From positions 1 to 35,451 of the forward strand of contig CANQMA010000015.1 of assembly GCA_947624875.1 (NCBI GenBank): a stretch of 35,451 nt of DNA, written 5' to 3'. How positions within the stretch are numbered: position 1 is the stretch's first letter; every line of letters starts with the position of its first letter. Shown piece after piece: positions 14,570-22,834 of the stretch. The notes beneath the pieces were generated by a model. It searched no databases, was not told the DNA's origin, and was given only the letters and a program-made list of their open reading frames with translations. Position numbers and translations under genes: made by a program. The stretch is from an uncultured Lachnospiraceae bacterium (GTDB taxonomy: Bacteria > Bacillota > Clostridia > Lachnospirales > Lachnospiraceae).

Positions 14570-16315
14570 ATGAAAGAACGATGGTATCTTCATACAAAAA
14601 AAGCAGATTTTAATGAGATTGCGACGAAATTTCATATTAGCCCGATTACGGCAAGAGTGATTCGAAATCGAAACGTGGTAGGAGAGGAAGAAATCAGAGC
14701 ATATCTGAATCCGGATATCAATCAGCTGAATTCCCCGTGGCTTTTGAAAGATATGGATACAGCGGTGGAACTGTTGAAAATAAAAATCCATGGAAAAAAT
14801 AAAATTCGGATTATCTGTGATTATGATGTTGATGGGATTTGTTCGGGATATTTATTACTACGGTCCTTAAAAGAACTGGGAGCCCGGGTAGATCTTGTAG
14901 TTCCCCACCGGATTCGCGATGGATATGGAATCAATGAAAAGTTAATAAAAAAAGCCCACGAAGATGGAGTTGATACAATCCTGACTTGTGATAATGGAAT
15001 TGCGGCCTATAAGGAAGTGGAATGTGCAAAATCTTTAGGAATGACTGTGATTATCACAGATCATCATGAAGTTCCTTTTGAAGAAAAATATGGGGAAAAG
15101 ATTTACCTGATTCCGAATGCAGATGCAGTCATTGACCATAAACAGCCGGACTGCCCTTATCCATACAAAGAACTTTGCGGAGCCATGGTAGCTTTCCAAC
15201 TGATTTTTGCCCTTTATGATTCGTTGGGGCGGCTGCCTGAAAAGTTCCATGATTTATTCGTGTATGCAGCGATTGCAACAGTCTGTGACGTTGTGGAACT
15301 GACCGGGGAAAACCGGATTGTGGTGCAGTTTGGACTCGAACAGATGAAACGAATCAAAGACGTTGGTTTCAATGCCCTGATTGACGCCTGCAATCTGAAA
15401 CGGGATCAGATGGACACTTACCGATTGGGATTTGTCCTCGGCCCGTGTCTGAATGCCAGCGGGAGACTTGATACAGCAAAAAAGGCGGTTCAGTTATTGG
15501 AGTGTCAGGATTTAGAAAAGGCACGGATGCTGGCTGACGAGCTGAGAAAACTCAATGAAGAACGCAAGGCGATGAATCAGAAGTATGAAGAGATGGCTTT
15601 TGAGATGGCAAAAGACAGGAAAGATAAGGTTCTCGTGCTTTATCTTCCGGGATGCCATGAGAGTATTGCAGGGATTGTTGCCGGGAGAGTGAAAGAACGC
15701 TTTTATAAGCCGGTATTGGTACTGACCGACGCAGAGCATGGATTGAAAGGGTCGGGGCGCTCCATTGAGGCATATCATATGTTCGAAGAATTTACGAAGG
15801 TCAGATCTTTATTTACGAAATTCGGCGGGCACGCCATGGCGGCGGGAGTTTCTTTAAAAAAAGAAAATTTAGAAACACTGCAAAGATTGTTAAATGAAAA
15901 TTGTAATTTGACAGAAGATGATTTATATTTAAAAGTATGGATTGATATGCAGCTTCCATTTGAGCATATTACAACGCAGCTTGTTGAAGAATTAAAGGTG
16001 ATACAACCCTGCGGGCGTGGCAATGAAAAACCTCTTTTTGCAGAAAAAGATATCAAAATATTGAAATTGAATGTCTGGGAAAAAGTGTTGCGGCTCACTG
16101 TGGAAAATTCTTCATATGGCAGGATTCAGGCGGTAATCTTTCACCGAAGCAAAGAGTTTCTCTCGTTTTTACGTGAACGCTTTGGTCAGGAAGAGATTGA
16201 CAAGGCAATTGCCGGAAGAAAAAATAACATCCGTTTTATGGCGGCTTTTTACCCGACGATTCATGAGTATCAGGGCTGTCAGAATCTTCAGATAGTAATC
16301 GAACGATTCTGTTAG
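14570..16315 (+). CDS. recJ: single-stranded-DNA-specific 5'-3' exonuclease RecJ
   Basis: RecJ degrades single-stranded DNA in recombination, mismatch and base-excision repair. DHH-family motifs are in order: CDYDVDG with Asp84, Asp86 and Asp88; TCDNGI near residue 143; DHH at Asp164-His165-His166; and VCDVVELTGENR near residue 240. The DHHA1 domain carries GRSIEAYHMF and KFGGHAMAAG (about 395-425), and an OB-fold follows to the end. At 581 residues it is a core RecJ without the extra C-terminal domain seen in Bacillus. ATG 14570 follows a moderate GGTGGG site. apt follows 20 bases after the stop. Confidence 0.95.
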   Translation: MKERWYLHTKKADFNEIATKFHISPITARVIRNRNVVGEEEIRAYLNPDINQLNSPWLLKDMDTAVELLKIKIHGKNKIRIICDYDVDGICSGYLLLRSLKELGARVDLVVPHRIRDGYGINEKLIKKAHEDGVDTILTCDNGIAAYKEVECAKSLGMTVIITDHHEVPFEEKYGEKIYLIPNADAVIDHKQPDCPYPYKELCGAMVAFQLIFALYDSLGRLPEKFHDLFVYAAIATVCDVVELTGENRIVVQFGLEQMKRIKDVGFNALIDACNLKRDQMDTYRLGFVLGPCLNASGRLDTAKKAVQLLECQDLEKARMLADELRKLNEERKAMNQKYEEMAFEMAKDRKDKVLVLYLPGCHESIAGIVAGRVKERFYKPVLVLTDAEHGLKGSGRSIEAYHMFEEFTKVRSLFTKFGGHAMAAGVSLKKENLETLQRLLNENCNLTEDDLYLKVWIDMQLPFEHITTQLVEELKVIQPCGRGNEKPLFAEKDIKILKLNVWEKVLRLTVENSSYGRIQAVIFHRSKEFLSFLRERFGQEEIDKAIAGRKNNIRFMAAFYPTIHEYQGCQNLQIVIERFC

Positions 16316-16335
16316 AGACGATTGGGAGGAGAACA

Positions 16336-16911
16336 ATGCAGGAACAGTTAAGATTAACAAGGGAAAAAGAAAATGAATGGGCAGAAAAAGTAGACAGTTA
16401 TGTCCGCAGCATCCCGGATTTTCCGGAGCCGGGGATTATTTTTCGAGACATTACAACCGTGACACAGAGTGCAGATGGATTGAAGACGGCTATTGATGCC
16501 ATGGAGGCACATGTGGACTGGCTGAAAGATGAGATTGATGTGATTGCCGGACTGGAATCCCGCGGCTTTATCTTTGGGATGCCGGTAGCAAAAGATTTAC
16601 ATAAAGGCTTTGTTCCGATTCGAAAGAAAGGAAAACTTCCCTGTGAAACGGTTTCCCAATCATACGACTTAGAATATGGAAGCGCTGAAATAGAGATGCA
16701 TATGGATTCTATCAAACCGGGGCAGAAAGTTTTACTGGTAGATGATCTGATTGCCACCGGCGGGACGATTGAGGCGGGAATCAAACTGATTGAAAAACTC
16801 GGCGGCGAAGTAGTCGGCTGTCTGTTTTTAATTGAGCTCGCAGGATTAAAAGGACGGGAAAGACTGAAGGGTTATCCGGTGGAATCCGTGGTGATATATG
16901 AGGGGAAATAA
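16336..16911 (+). CDS. apt: adenine phosphoribosyltransferase
   Basis: Apt makes AMP from adenine and PRPP in purine salvage. The PRPP-binding signature VLLVDDLIATGGT covers about residues 132-144, and the family start motif IPDFPEPGIIFRDIT lies at about residues 31-45. The 191 residues exceed the usual 170-175; the extra 20 at the N-terminus are charged (MQEQLRLTREKENEW). The long start is kept because GATTGGGAGGAG lies just ahead of ATG 16336 and no site precedes an internal ATG. The order recJ-apt-rel is widely conserved in Firmicutes. Confidence 0.94.
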   Translation: MQEQLRLTREKENEWAEKVDSYVRSIPDFPEPGIIFRDITTVTQSADGLKTAIDAMEAHVDWLKDEIDVIAGLESRGFIFGMPVAKDLHKGFVPIRKKGKLPCETVSQSYDLEYGSAEIEMHMDSIKPGQKVLLVDDLIATGGTIEAGIKLIEKLGGEVVGCLFLIELAGLKGRERLKGYPVESVVIYEGK

Positions 16912-16937
16912 CATAGCGGAGTAAATGATTTACTATT

Positions 16938-16967
16938 TTGACAATACTGATAGCAGAAGCATATTCA
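16938..16967 (+). promoter_or_regulatory. possible promoter of rel
   Basis: A perfect TTGACA (16938-16943) is followed after 18 bases by TATTCA (16962-16967), a poor -10 box. A small inverted repeat, GTAAAT-G-ATTTAC (16921-16933), lies just upstream. rel may therefore have its own start in addition to read-through from apt. Confidence 0.4.
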
Positions 16968-16995
16968 TAAATGATAGAAGAGCGTGGAGTAGTCT

Positions 16996-19275
16996 ATGAG
17001 TGAAGAAGTAAGAAATGTAAAAATTGAAAATCATGGCGTTATTCCGAAAGAGGAGGAGCAGGCGCTGCCGGAGGAGTTATATGCGAGGCTGGTAGACAAA
17101 ATCAGGCATTACCACCCGTCGGCAGACGAGATGGCGCTGATTAAAAAGGCTTATGAATTTGCCAGAGACGCGCATGGAGACCAGCGCAGAAAATCAGGAG
17201 AGCCTTATATTATCCACCCGCTTCACACGGCGCTGATTCTTGCGGATTTGGAACTCGATAAGGAATCCATTATGGCAGGATTGCTGCACGACGTCATGGA
17301 AGATACGAGCGTGACAAGAGCGCGCATGATTCAGGAATTTGGGGAGGAAGTCACAGATTTAGTTGACGGCGTGACGAAACTGACCAAACTGGATTATGAT
17401 ATGGATAAGGTTGAAGAGCAGGCGGAAAATCTCCGTAAAATGTTTCTCGCGATGGCAAAAGATATCCGCGTTATTTTAATTAAACTCGCAGACCGCCTTC
17501 ACAATATGAGAACGCTCCAATACATGTCTCCGGAAAAGCAGAAAGAAAAATCCAGAGAAACGATGGATATTTATTCTCCGATTGCAGACCGTCTCGGTAT
17601 TTCCAAGATTAAAATTGAATTAGATGATTTGGCGCTCCGATATTTGGAGCCGGATAAATACAGAGAAATTGTCGATGGAGTTCATGAACGTCTCGAACAC
17701 CGGGAAGAGTTTATGTCCGATTTAATCGCAGAGGTTGCCGGCCATGTGGAAAAAGCCGGAATTAAAGCGACAATCGACGGCAGAGTAAAGCATTACTTTA
17801 GTATCTATAAAAAAATGGTTAATCAGAACAAGATGCTCGATCAGATTTATGACGTTTTTGCCATCCGGATTATTGTGGATTCTGTGATGGAATGTTATGG
17901 AGCGCTTGGGATTATCCATGAAAAATACACGCCTGTCCCGGGACGATTTAAAGATTATATCGCAATGCCAAAACAGAATATGTACCAGTCTCTGCATACG
18001 ACGCTGATCGGTCCGAACGGTCAGCCGTTTGAAATTCAGATTCGAACCATGGAAATGCATAAAACTGCGGAATATGGTATTGCGGCGCATTGGAAATATA
18101 AGGAGAACATTACCGGAGACAGCAACAATGAAGAACAGAAGATTGCATGGCTGAGACAGATTCTGGAATGGCAGAGAGACTTATCAGATAACCATGAATT
18201 TTTAAATCTGTTAAAAGACGATTTGAATATGTTTTCTGAGAATGTGTACTGTTTTACGCCGAACGGTGATCTGAAAAACCTTCCAAACGGTTCTACGCCG
18301 ATTGATTTTGCATACAGCATTCACAGTGCGGTTGGAAATAAGATGATCGGCGCCAGAGTCAACGGGAAAATGGTCAATATTGACTATCAGATCCAAAACG
18401 GCGACCGGGTAGAAATTGTCACGTCGAACAATTCTTCCGGGCCGAGTATGGATTGGCTGAAAATTGTTAAAAGTACGCAGGCAAAGAATAAGATCAATCA
18501 GTGGTTTAAGCAGCAGAACCGGGAGGAGAATGTTGTCAAAGGCAAGGAACTGGTTGAAAAATACTGCAAGGCGAAGGGAATTCAATTACCGGAAATCCTC
18601 AAGCCGGAATATATGGAAAAAGTGCGGCTGAAATACAGTTATAAAGACTGGGACTCTCTGATGGCATCCATCGGGCACGGTGGTTTGAAAGAAGGGCAGA
18701 TTGTCAATAAACTGTTGGATTTATATGACAAAGACCATCAAAAAGAAATGACCGATGAAGAAGTCTTAGACGCCGCGCAGGAAAATCGGAAACAAAATGG
18801 GCAGAGAACCTCCTCAAAGAGTGGCATTATTGTTGAGGGAATGGATGATGTGGCCGTGCGTTTTTCCAAATGCTGCGGACCGGTGCCGGGCGATGAGATT
18901 GTTGGTTTTGTCACGAGGGGAAGAGGCGTTTCCATTCACAGGACAGATTGTATCAACATACTCAATCTGCCGGATTTTGACCGTGCCAGACTGATTGAGG
19001 CAAGCTGGGCCGCAGACGAGGGCGCTCAGGATGGAAAATATATGGCAGAGATTGCGATTTATGCCCATAACAGAGTGGGCATTCTGGCAGATCTGTCAAA
19101 AGTATTTACGGAGCGGAATATTGATGTGGTGACTATGAGCAGCCGAATCAGCAAGTCTGAGATTGCGACGATTTCCATGGCGTTTGAGATTCAGGGAACC
19201 GATGAGTTAAATGGCTTGATTGCAAAAATCCGGACAATTGACAGCATTATTGATATTGAGAGAACAACCGGTTAA
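16996..19275 (+). CDS. rel: bifunctional (p)ppGpp synthetase/hydrolase, Rel
   Basis: This ribosome-associated stringent-response enzyme both makes and destroys (p)ppGpp. The HD hydrolase domain has its catalytic His98-Asp99 in LLHDVMEDT. The synthetase domain carries Arg317-Phe-Lys-Asp320 (RFKD), the form found in bifunctional enzymes rather than the EFDD of monofunctional RelA, followed by KQNMYQSLHTT. TGS begins near residue 416 (NVYCFTPNG). The conserved zinc/cysteine region has KCCGPVPGD near residue 617, and a C-terminal ACT domain lies at about 683-759. The length of 759 residues is slightly above the norm. ATG 16996 follows GTGGAG. Both catalytic sites look intact. Confidence 0.96.
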   Translation: MSEEVRNVKIENHGVIPKEEEQALPEELYARLVDKIRHYHPSADEMALIKKAYEFARDAHGDQRRKSGEPYIIHPLHTALILADLELDKESIMAGLLHDVMEDTSVTRARMIQEFGEEVTDLVDGVTKLTKLDYDMDKVEEQAENLRKMFLAMAKDIRVILIKLADRLHNMRTLQYMSPEKQKEKSRETMDIYSPIADRLGISKIKIELDDLALRYLEPDKYREIVDGVHERLEHREEFMSDLIAEVAGHVEKAGIKATIDGRVKHYFSIYKKMVNQNKMLDQIYDVFAIRIIVDSVMECYGALGIIHEKYTPVPGRFKDYIAMPKQNMYQSLHTTLIGPNGQPFEIQIRTMEMHKTAEYGIAAHWKYKENITGDSNNEEQKIAWLRQILEWQRDLSDNHEFLNLLKDDLNMFSENVYCFTPNGDLKNLPNGSTPIDFAYSIHSAVGNKMIGARVNGKMVNIDYQIQNGDRVEIVTSNNSSGPSMDWLKIVKSTQAKNKINQWFKQQNREENVVKGKELVEKYCKAKGIQLPEILKPEYMEKVRLKYSYKDWDSLMASIGHGGLKEGQIVNKLLDLYDKDHQKEMTDEEVLDAAQENRKQNGQRTSSKSGIIVEGMDDVAVRFSKCCGPVPGDEIVGFVTRGRGVSIHRTDCINILNLPDFDRARLIEASWAADEGAQDGKYMAEIAIYAHNRVGILADLSKVFTERNIDVVTMSSRISKSEIATISMAFEIQGTDELNGLIAKIRTIDSIIDIERTTG

Positions 19276-19293
19276 CCAATGGAGGGTAGAATC

Positions 19294-19923
19294 ATGAAAA
19301 AAATTGAAATTAGAACTGTGATGGTCAGCGAGGCCTACACGAACTGTTATCTTGTAAAAAATACAGAATCCGGGGAGGGATTTATTGTTGATCCGGGTGA
19401 TGATGAAACGAAAATAAATGCACATATCGCAAGAATGGAGATGAAACCGGTTGCAATCCTGCTGACTCATGGACATTTTGATCATATGGGAGCGGCGCAG
19501 GCAATCAAGGATCGGTATCATATTCCAATATATGCGTCCAAAGAAGAAGAAAAAACACTTCTTGACACAAAATGGAATCTGACCTTTTACCACTATGAGA
19601 CTCCAATCACACTTCATGCCGACCGCTACTTAAGCGATGGAGAAATTTTTACGGCAGCAGATATTACAATGAAATTTATTTTAACACCGGGCCACACGCC
19701 AGGCAGCGGATGTTTTTATCTTGAGGAAAATCATCTCTTGTTTAGCGGAGACACGCTGTTTTGTGCAAGCCGGGGCAGAACAGACTTTCCAGGCGGAAGC
19801 GAGGCACAGATTATCAAATCGATTCGTGAAAAACTGCTTGTGCTGCCGGAGGAAACAGATGTATTGCCGGGACATATGGAGCAGACAACCATCGGTGCGG
19901 AGAAAATTTATTATTGGCGATAA
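19294..19923 (+). CDS. metallo-beta-lactamase-fold hydrolase, glyoxalase II-like
   Basis: This small MBL-fold enzyme (209 residues) has the full binuclear metal site: THGHFDH with His59, His61, Asp63 and His64, then HTPGS near residue 135, SGDTLF near 153, and LPGHMEQT near 194. Proteins of this type next to rel in Firmicutes are annotated as hydroxyacylglutathione hydrolase-like; the actual substrate is unknown. ATG 19294 is chosen because GGAGGG lies 8 bases upstream; the in-frame ATG at 19279 overlaps that site. It begins 18 bases after rel ends and is presumably cotranscribed with it and hemZ. Confidence 0.88.
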   Translation: MKKIEIRTVMVSEAYTNCYLVKNTESGEGFIVDPGDDETKINAHIARMEMKPVAILLTHGHFDHMGAAQAIKDRYHIPIYASKEEEKTLLDTKWNLTFYHYETPITLHADRYLSDGEIFTAADITMKFILTPGHTPGSGCFYLEENHLLFSGDTLFCASRGRTDFPGGSEAQIIKSIREKLLVLPEETDVLPGHMEQTTIGAEKIYYWR

Positions 19924-19961
19924 GACGCGCGATGCTTTGAAGGAACATGAAAGGAAATTGA

Positions 19962-21416
19962 ATGATTCAGATTGTCATAGAACCTGCACAGTTTGAATAT
20001 GATGTGCAGTCTTTAGTTCAGGCATTTTATCCGGGACATCCGTTTAAAGTTCATCAGGATGTCTCGAATTTTTTTCGGAGACTAAAGATTCAGTTTACAG
20101 AAAATAAGATAATTGCAGAACTGTCGGATCAGGAAAAGATTTTGGGGAAAGAGGAATGCGTCTGGGATTGCAGCAGGCTTGATGGAGAATTCCGACGGAA
20201 AACAAAAAATGTACTCAAACAGATTGTATATAAACTGTTGAGTGCGGATACGCATCAAACGCTCTCCTGGGGAACACTGACGGGAATCCGCCCGGTGAAA
20301 ATTCCTGCATTGATGCTTAGAGAAGGGAAGAGCGAGGATGAAATCAGCAGGGTGCTTAGGGAGACTTACTTTCTTTCCGGAGAAAAACAAAATCTGGTGA
20401 TGGAGATTGCAAAAAGACAGGAGGAAATTTTACGGGAGATTCCTTATGAAAATGGATACAGCCTTTACATAGGAATTCCATTTTGTCCGACAACCTGTCT
20501 GTACTGTTCTTTTACCTCATATCCAATGAAGCGTTACGAGAATCAGTTTGAGGCATATCTCTGCGCAGTTTTCAGGGAACTGGAGGTTCTTTCAAAACAA
20601 CTGCAGGGAAAAATCCTAACCAGCGTCTACATTGGCGGAGGCACACCGACAACGCTGCATGCAGACCAATTAAAACGACTGATCCTGAAAATTAAAGAGC
20701 AGTTTGATTTTTCCACTGTTCGTGAATTTACGGTCGAGGCAGGGCGCCCTGACAGTATTACAAAGGAAAAACTTCAAGTGCTGAAACAAAACGGGGTGAG
20801 CAGAATTTCCATCAATCCGCAGACCATGAATCAGGGTACACTCGATTTTATTGGAAGAAGGCATTCGGTAGAACAGGTCCGGGAAGCTTTCCGGATGGCA
20901 AGAGCATGCGGCATGGATAATATCAACATGGATTTTATCGTCGGGCTTCCCGGGGAAGATGAAAACATGGTGCGGCATTCGATGGAAGAAGCAAAAGCGT
21001 TAAAACCGGATTCGTTGACGATTCACTCGATGGCAGTCAAGCGCGCTTCCCGGCTTCGTATGAATCAGAGCGGATATGATGATTTACAGTTCCAGAATGA
21101 TGAGGCATTGATGAATCTGACGGCATCCTATGCAGAGGAAATGGGAATGAAACCATATTATCTGTACCGTCAAAAAAATATGGCAGGTAACCAGGAAAAT
21201 GTCGGCTATGCCAAGCCGGGGTATGAAGGTCTCTACAATATTTTGATGATGGGGGACAAACAGACGATTGTTGCATTCGGAGCAGGGAGCGTCAGCAAGA
21301 AAGTGCATTCGGATGAATCCACAGTGCGGTGTGAAAATGTTAAGGATATAGACCAATATATTGAAAGAATTGAGGAAATGATTGGAAGAAAACAGATACT
21401 ATTCACCGGTTCGTAA
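19962..21416 (+). CDS. hemZ: HemZ-type radical SAM coproporphyrinogen dehydrogenase-like protein
   Basis: This is a HemN/HemW-superfamily radical SAM protein with the cluster motif Cys175-x3-Cys179-x2-Cys182 (CPTTCLYC), then YIGGGTPT near residue 226 and FIVGLPGED near residue 325. The 170-residue N-terminal extension, containing GTLTGIRPVKI near residue 105, is characteristic of HemZ and distinguishes it from HemW. HemZ in Bacillus is an oxygen-independent coproporphyrinogen III oxidase, but many gut Clostridia keep hemZ without a heme pathway, so the role here is open. ATG 19962 follows AAAGGAAA. It ends the rel transcript; only a weak A/T hairpin follows. Confidence 0.88.
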   Translation: MIQIVIEPAQFEYDVQSLVQAFYPGHPFKVHQDVSNFFRRLKIQFTENKIIAELSDQEKILGKEECVWDCSRLDGEFRRKTKNVLKQIVYKLLSADTHQTLSWGTLTGIRPVKIPALMLREGKSEDEISRVLRETYFLSGEKQNLVMEIAKRQEEILREIPYENGYSLYIGIPFCPTTCLYCSFTSYPMKRYENQFEAYLCAVFRELEVLSKQLQGKILTSVYIGGGTPTTLHADQLKRLILKIKEQFDFSTVREFTVEAGRPDSITKEKLQVLKQNGVSRISINPQTMNQGTLDFIGRRHSVEQVREAFRMARACGMDNINMDFIVGLPGEDENMVRHSMEEAKALKPDSLTIHSMAVKRASRLRMNQSGYDDLQFQNDEALMNLTASYAEEMGMKPYYLYRQKNMAGNQENVGYAKPGYEGLYNILMMGDKQTIVAFGAGSVSKKVHSDESTVRCENVKDIDQYIERIEEMIGRKQILFTGS

Positions 21417-21449
21417 ATTTTTTTCTTTGCAGAAAAATTATGATTGAGG

Positions 21450-21478
21450 TTGTGAAACGGACCAAAAAATAGTACAAT
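21450..21478 (+). promoter_or_regulatory. sigma-A promoter of hisS-aspS
   Basis: TTGTGA (21450-21455) and TACAAT (21473-21478) are 17 bases apart. The remaining leader of about 63 bases is too short for a T-box, so no tRNA-sensing control is seen. Confidence 0.6.
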
Positions 21479-21547
21479 TTATGTTTATGAGAAATCATGT
21501 GAAAAACGGTGTGAAAGCAATGGACTGTTTTAGACGAGGAGGAAACG

Positions 21548-22807
21548 ATGGCATTAAGTAAAAAGCCGGTCACTGGAATGAAAGATATTCTTCCGGAGGA
21601 AATGAAAATCAGAAATTATGTACAGGATGTTATTAAAAATACGTATCGTGCGTTTGGGTTTACCCAGATTGAAACTCCGTGCGTAGAACATATATCAAAC
21701 CTGACAAGTAAGCAGGGTGGAGAAAATGAAAAACTGATTTTTAAAATTTTAAAAAGAGGAGAAAAACTGAATCTTGAAACTGCAGAAACAGAAGCAGATG
21801 TGGTAGATAACGGTTTGAGATATGATTTGACGGTTCCGTTGGTCCGTTATTATTCAAAAAATGCAAACGAACTGCCAAATCCGTTTAAGGCATTGCAGAT
21901 GGGAAATGTCTTTCGCGCGGACAGGCCGCAGCGGGGCAGATATCGCCAGTTTATGCAGTGCGACATTGATATCTTAGGCGATGCCAGCAATTTAGCGGAG
22001 ATTGAATTGATTCTTGCAACAACGACGACGCTGGGGAAACTGGGATTTAAAAATTTTCAGATTTTGATTAATGACAGACGGATTTTAAAAGCAATGGCAT
22101 CTTACAGCGGATTTGAGGAGGAAGACCATGATGCCGTGTTTATTATATTAGATAAAATAGATAAAATCGGACTGGATGGAGTCAAAGAAGAACTGATTCA
22201 GACAGGTTATGCAAAAGAAAGTGTTGAAACATATACGCAGCTTTTGGCGGACTTGGAAAATCAGAAAGAGCCGATTGCATATCTTGCAGAAAAACTTGGA
22301 GCATTCGTGGGGGAGGAAGTCAGACAGTGGCTGGAAGAAATTATTGAAAGTGTCCGGGCAACCAAATCATCCGATTTTGAGATTGTCTTTACGCCAACAC
22401 TTGTGAGAGGAATGTCTTACTATACCGGTACGATTTTTGAGATTGCGATACCGGAATTTGGCGGAATCTGCGGCGGCGGCGGACGTTACGACGGAATGGT
22501 GAAAAAATTTACCGGACATGATGTTCCTGCATGCGGATTCTCGATTGGATTTGAGAGGATTGTTCTGATTTTATTAGAACAGGGCTTTCAGGTTCCGGGA
22601 AATGAGGATAAGGTTGTTTATCTGATTGAGAAGGGTGTGAAAGGACGGGCTCTCTGCGATATTATTGCCGAGGCACAGCAGAAAAGGGCAGATGGAACGC
22701 AGGTTCTTGTCACGCGCATGAACAAAAATAAAAAATTTCAGAAAGAGCAGCTGAATCTGCAGGGATATGAAAATTTTAAGGAATTTTATAAAAATCCGCT
22801 AAAATAG
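21548..22807 (+). CDS. hisS: histidyl-tRNA synthetase
   Basis: This class II synthetase charges tRNA-His. Motif 2 is GNVFRADRPQRGRYRQF, beginning at Gly119 with Arg123; the histidine-binding motifs are LVRGMSYYTGT near residue 281 and CGGGGRYDGM near residue 310. GFSIGFERI (motif 3) lies near residue 330, and an anticodon-binding domain follows to residue 419. Length and order are normal. ATG 21548 follows GAGGAGG. The aspS gene starts 27 bases after the stop; hisS-aspS is a common Firmicutes pair. Confidence 0.97.
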   Translation: MALSKKPVTGMKDILPEEMKIRNYVQDVIKNTYRAFGFTQIETPCVEHISNLTSKQGGENEKLIFKILKRGEKLNLETAETEADVVDNGLRYDLTVPLVRYYSKNANELPNPFKALQMGNVFRADRPQRGRYRQFMQCDIDILGDASNLAEIELILATTTTLGKLGFKNFQILINDRRILKAMASYSGFEEEDHDAVFIILDKIDKIGLDGVKEELIQTGYAKESVETYTQLLADLENQKEPIAYLAEKLGAFVGEEVRQWLEEIIESVRATKSSDFEIVFTPTLVRGMSYYTGTIFEIAIPEFGGICGGGGRYDGMVKKFTGHDVPACGFSIGFERIVLILLEQGFQVPGNEDKVVYLIEKGVKGRALCDIIAEAQQKRADGTQVLVTRMNKNKKFQKEQLNLQGYENFKEFYKNPLK

Positions 22808-22834
22808 AGGCAGGAGTAACAGGAGGAAAAAACA

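Noticed and set aside
21409-21440. Terminator after hemZ
   Set aside because: The only candidate is a seven-pair A/T stem, too weak to call.
21480-21547. T-box leader before hisS
   Set aside because: Only about 63 bases lie between the promoter and the start codon, and no T-box sequence or terminator/antiterminator pair is visible.
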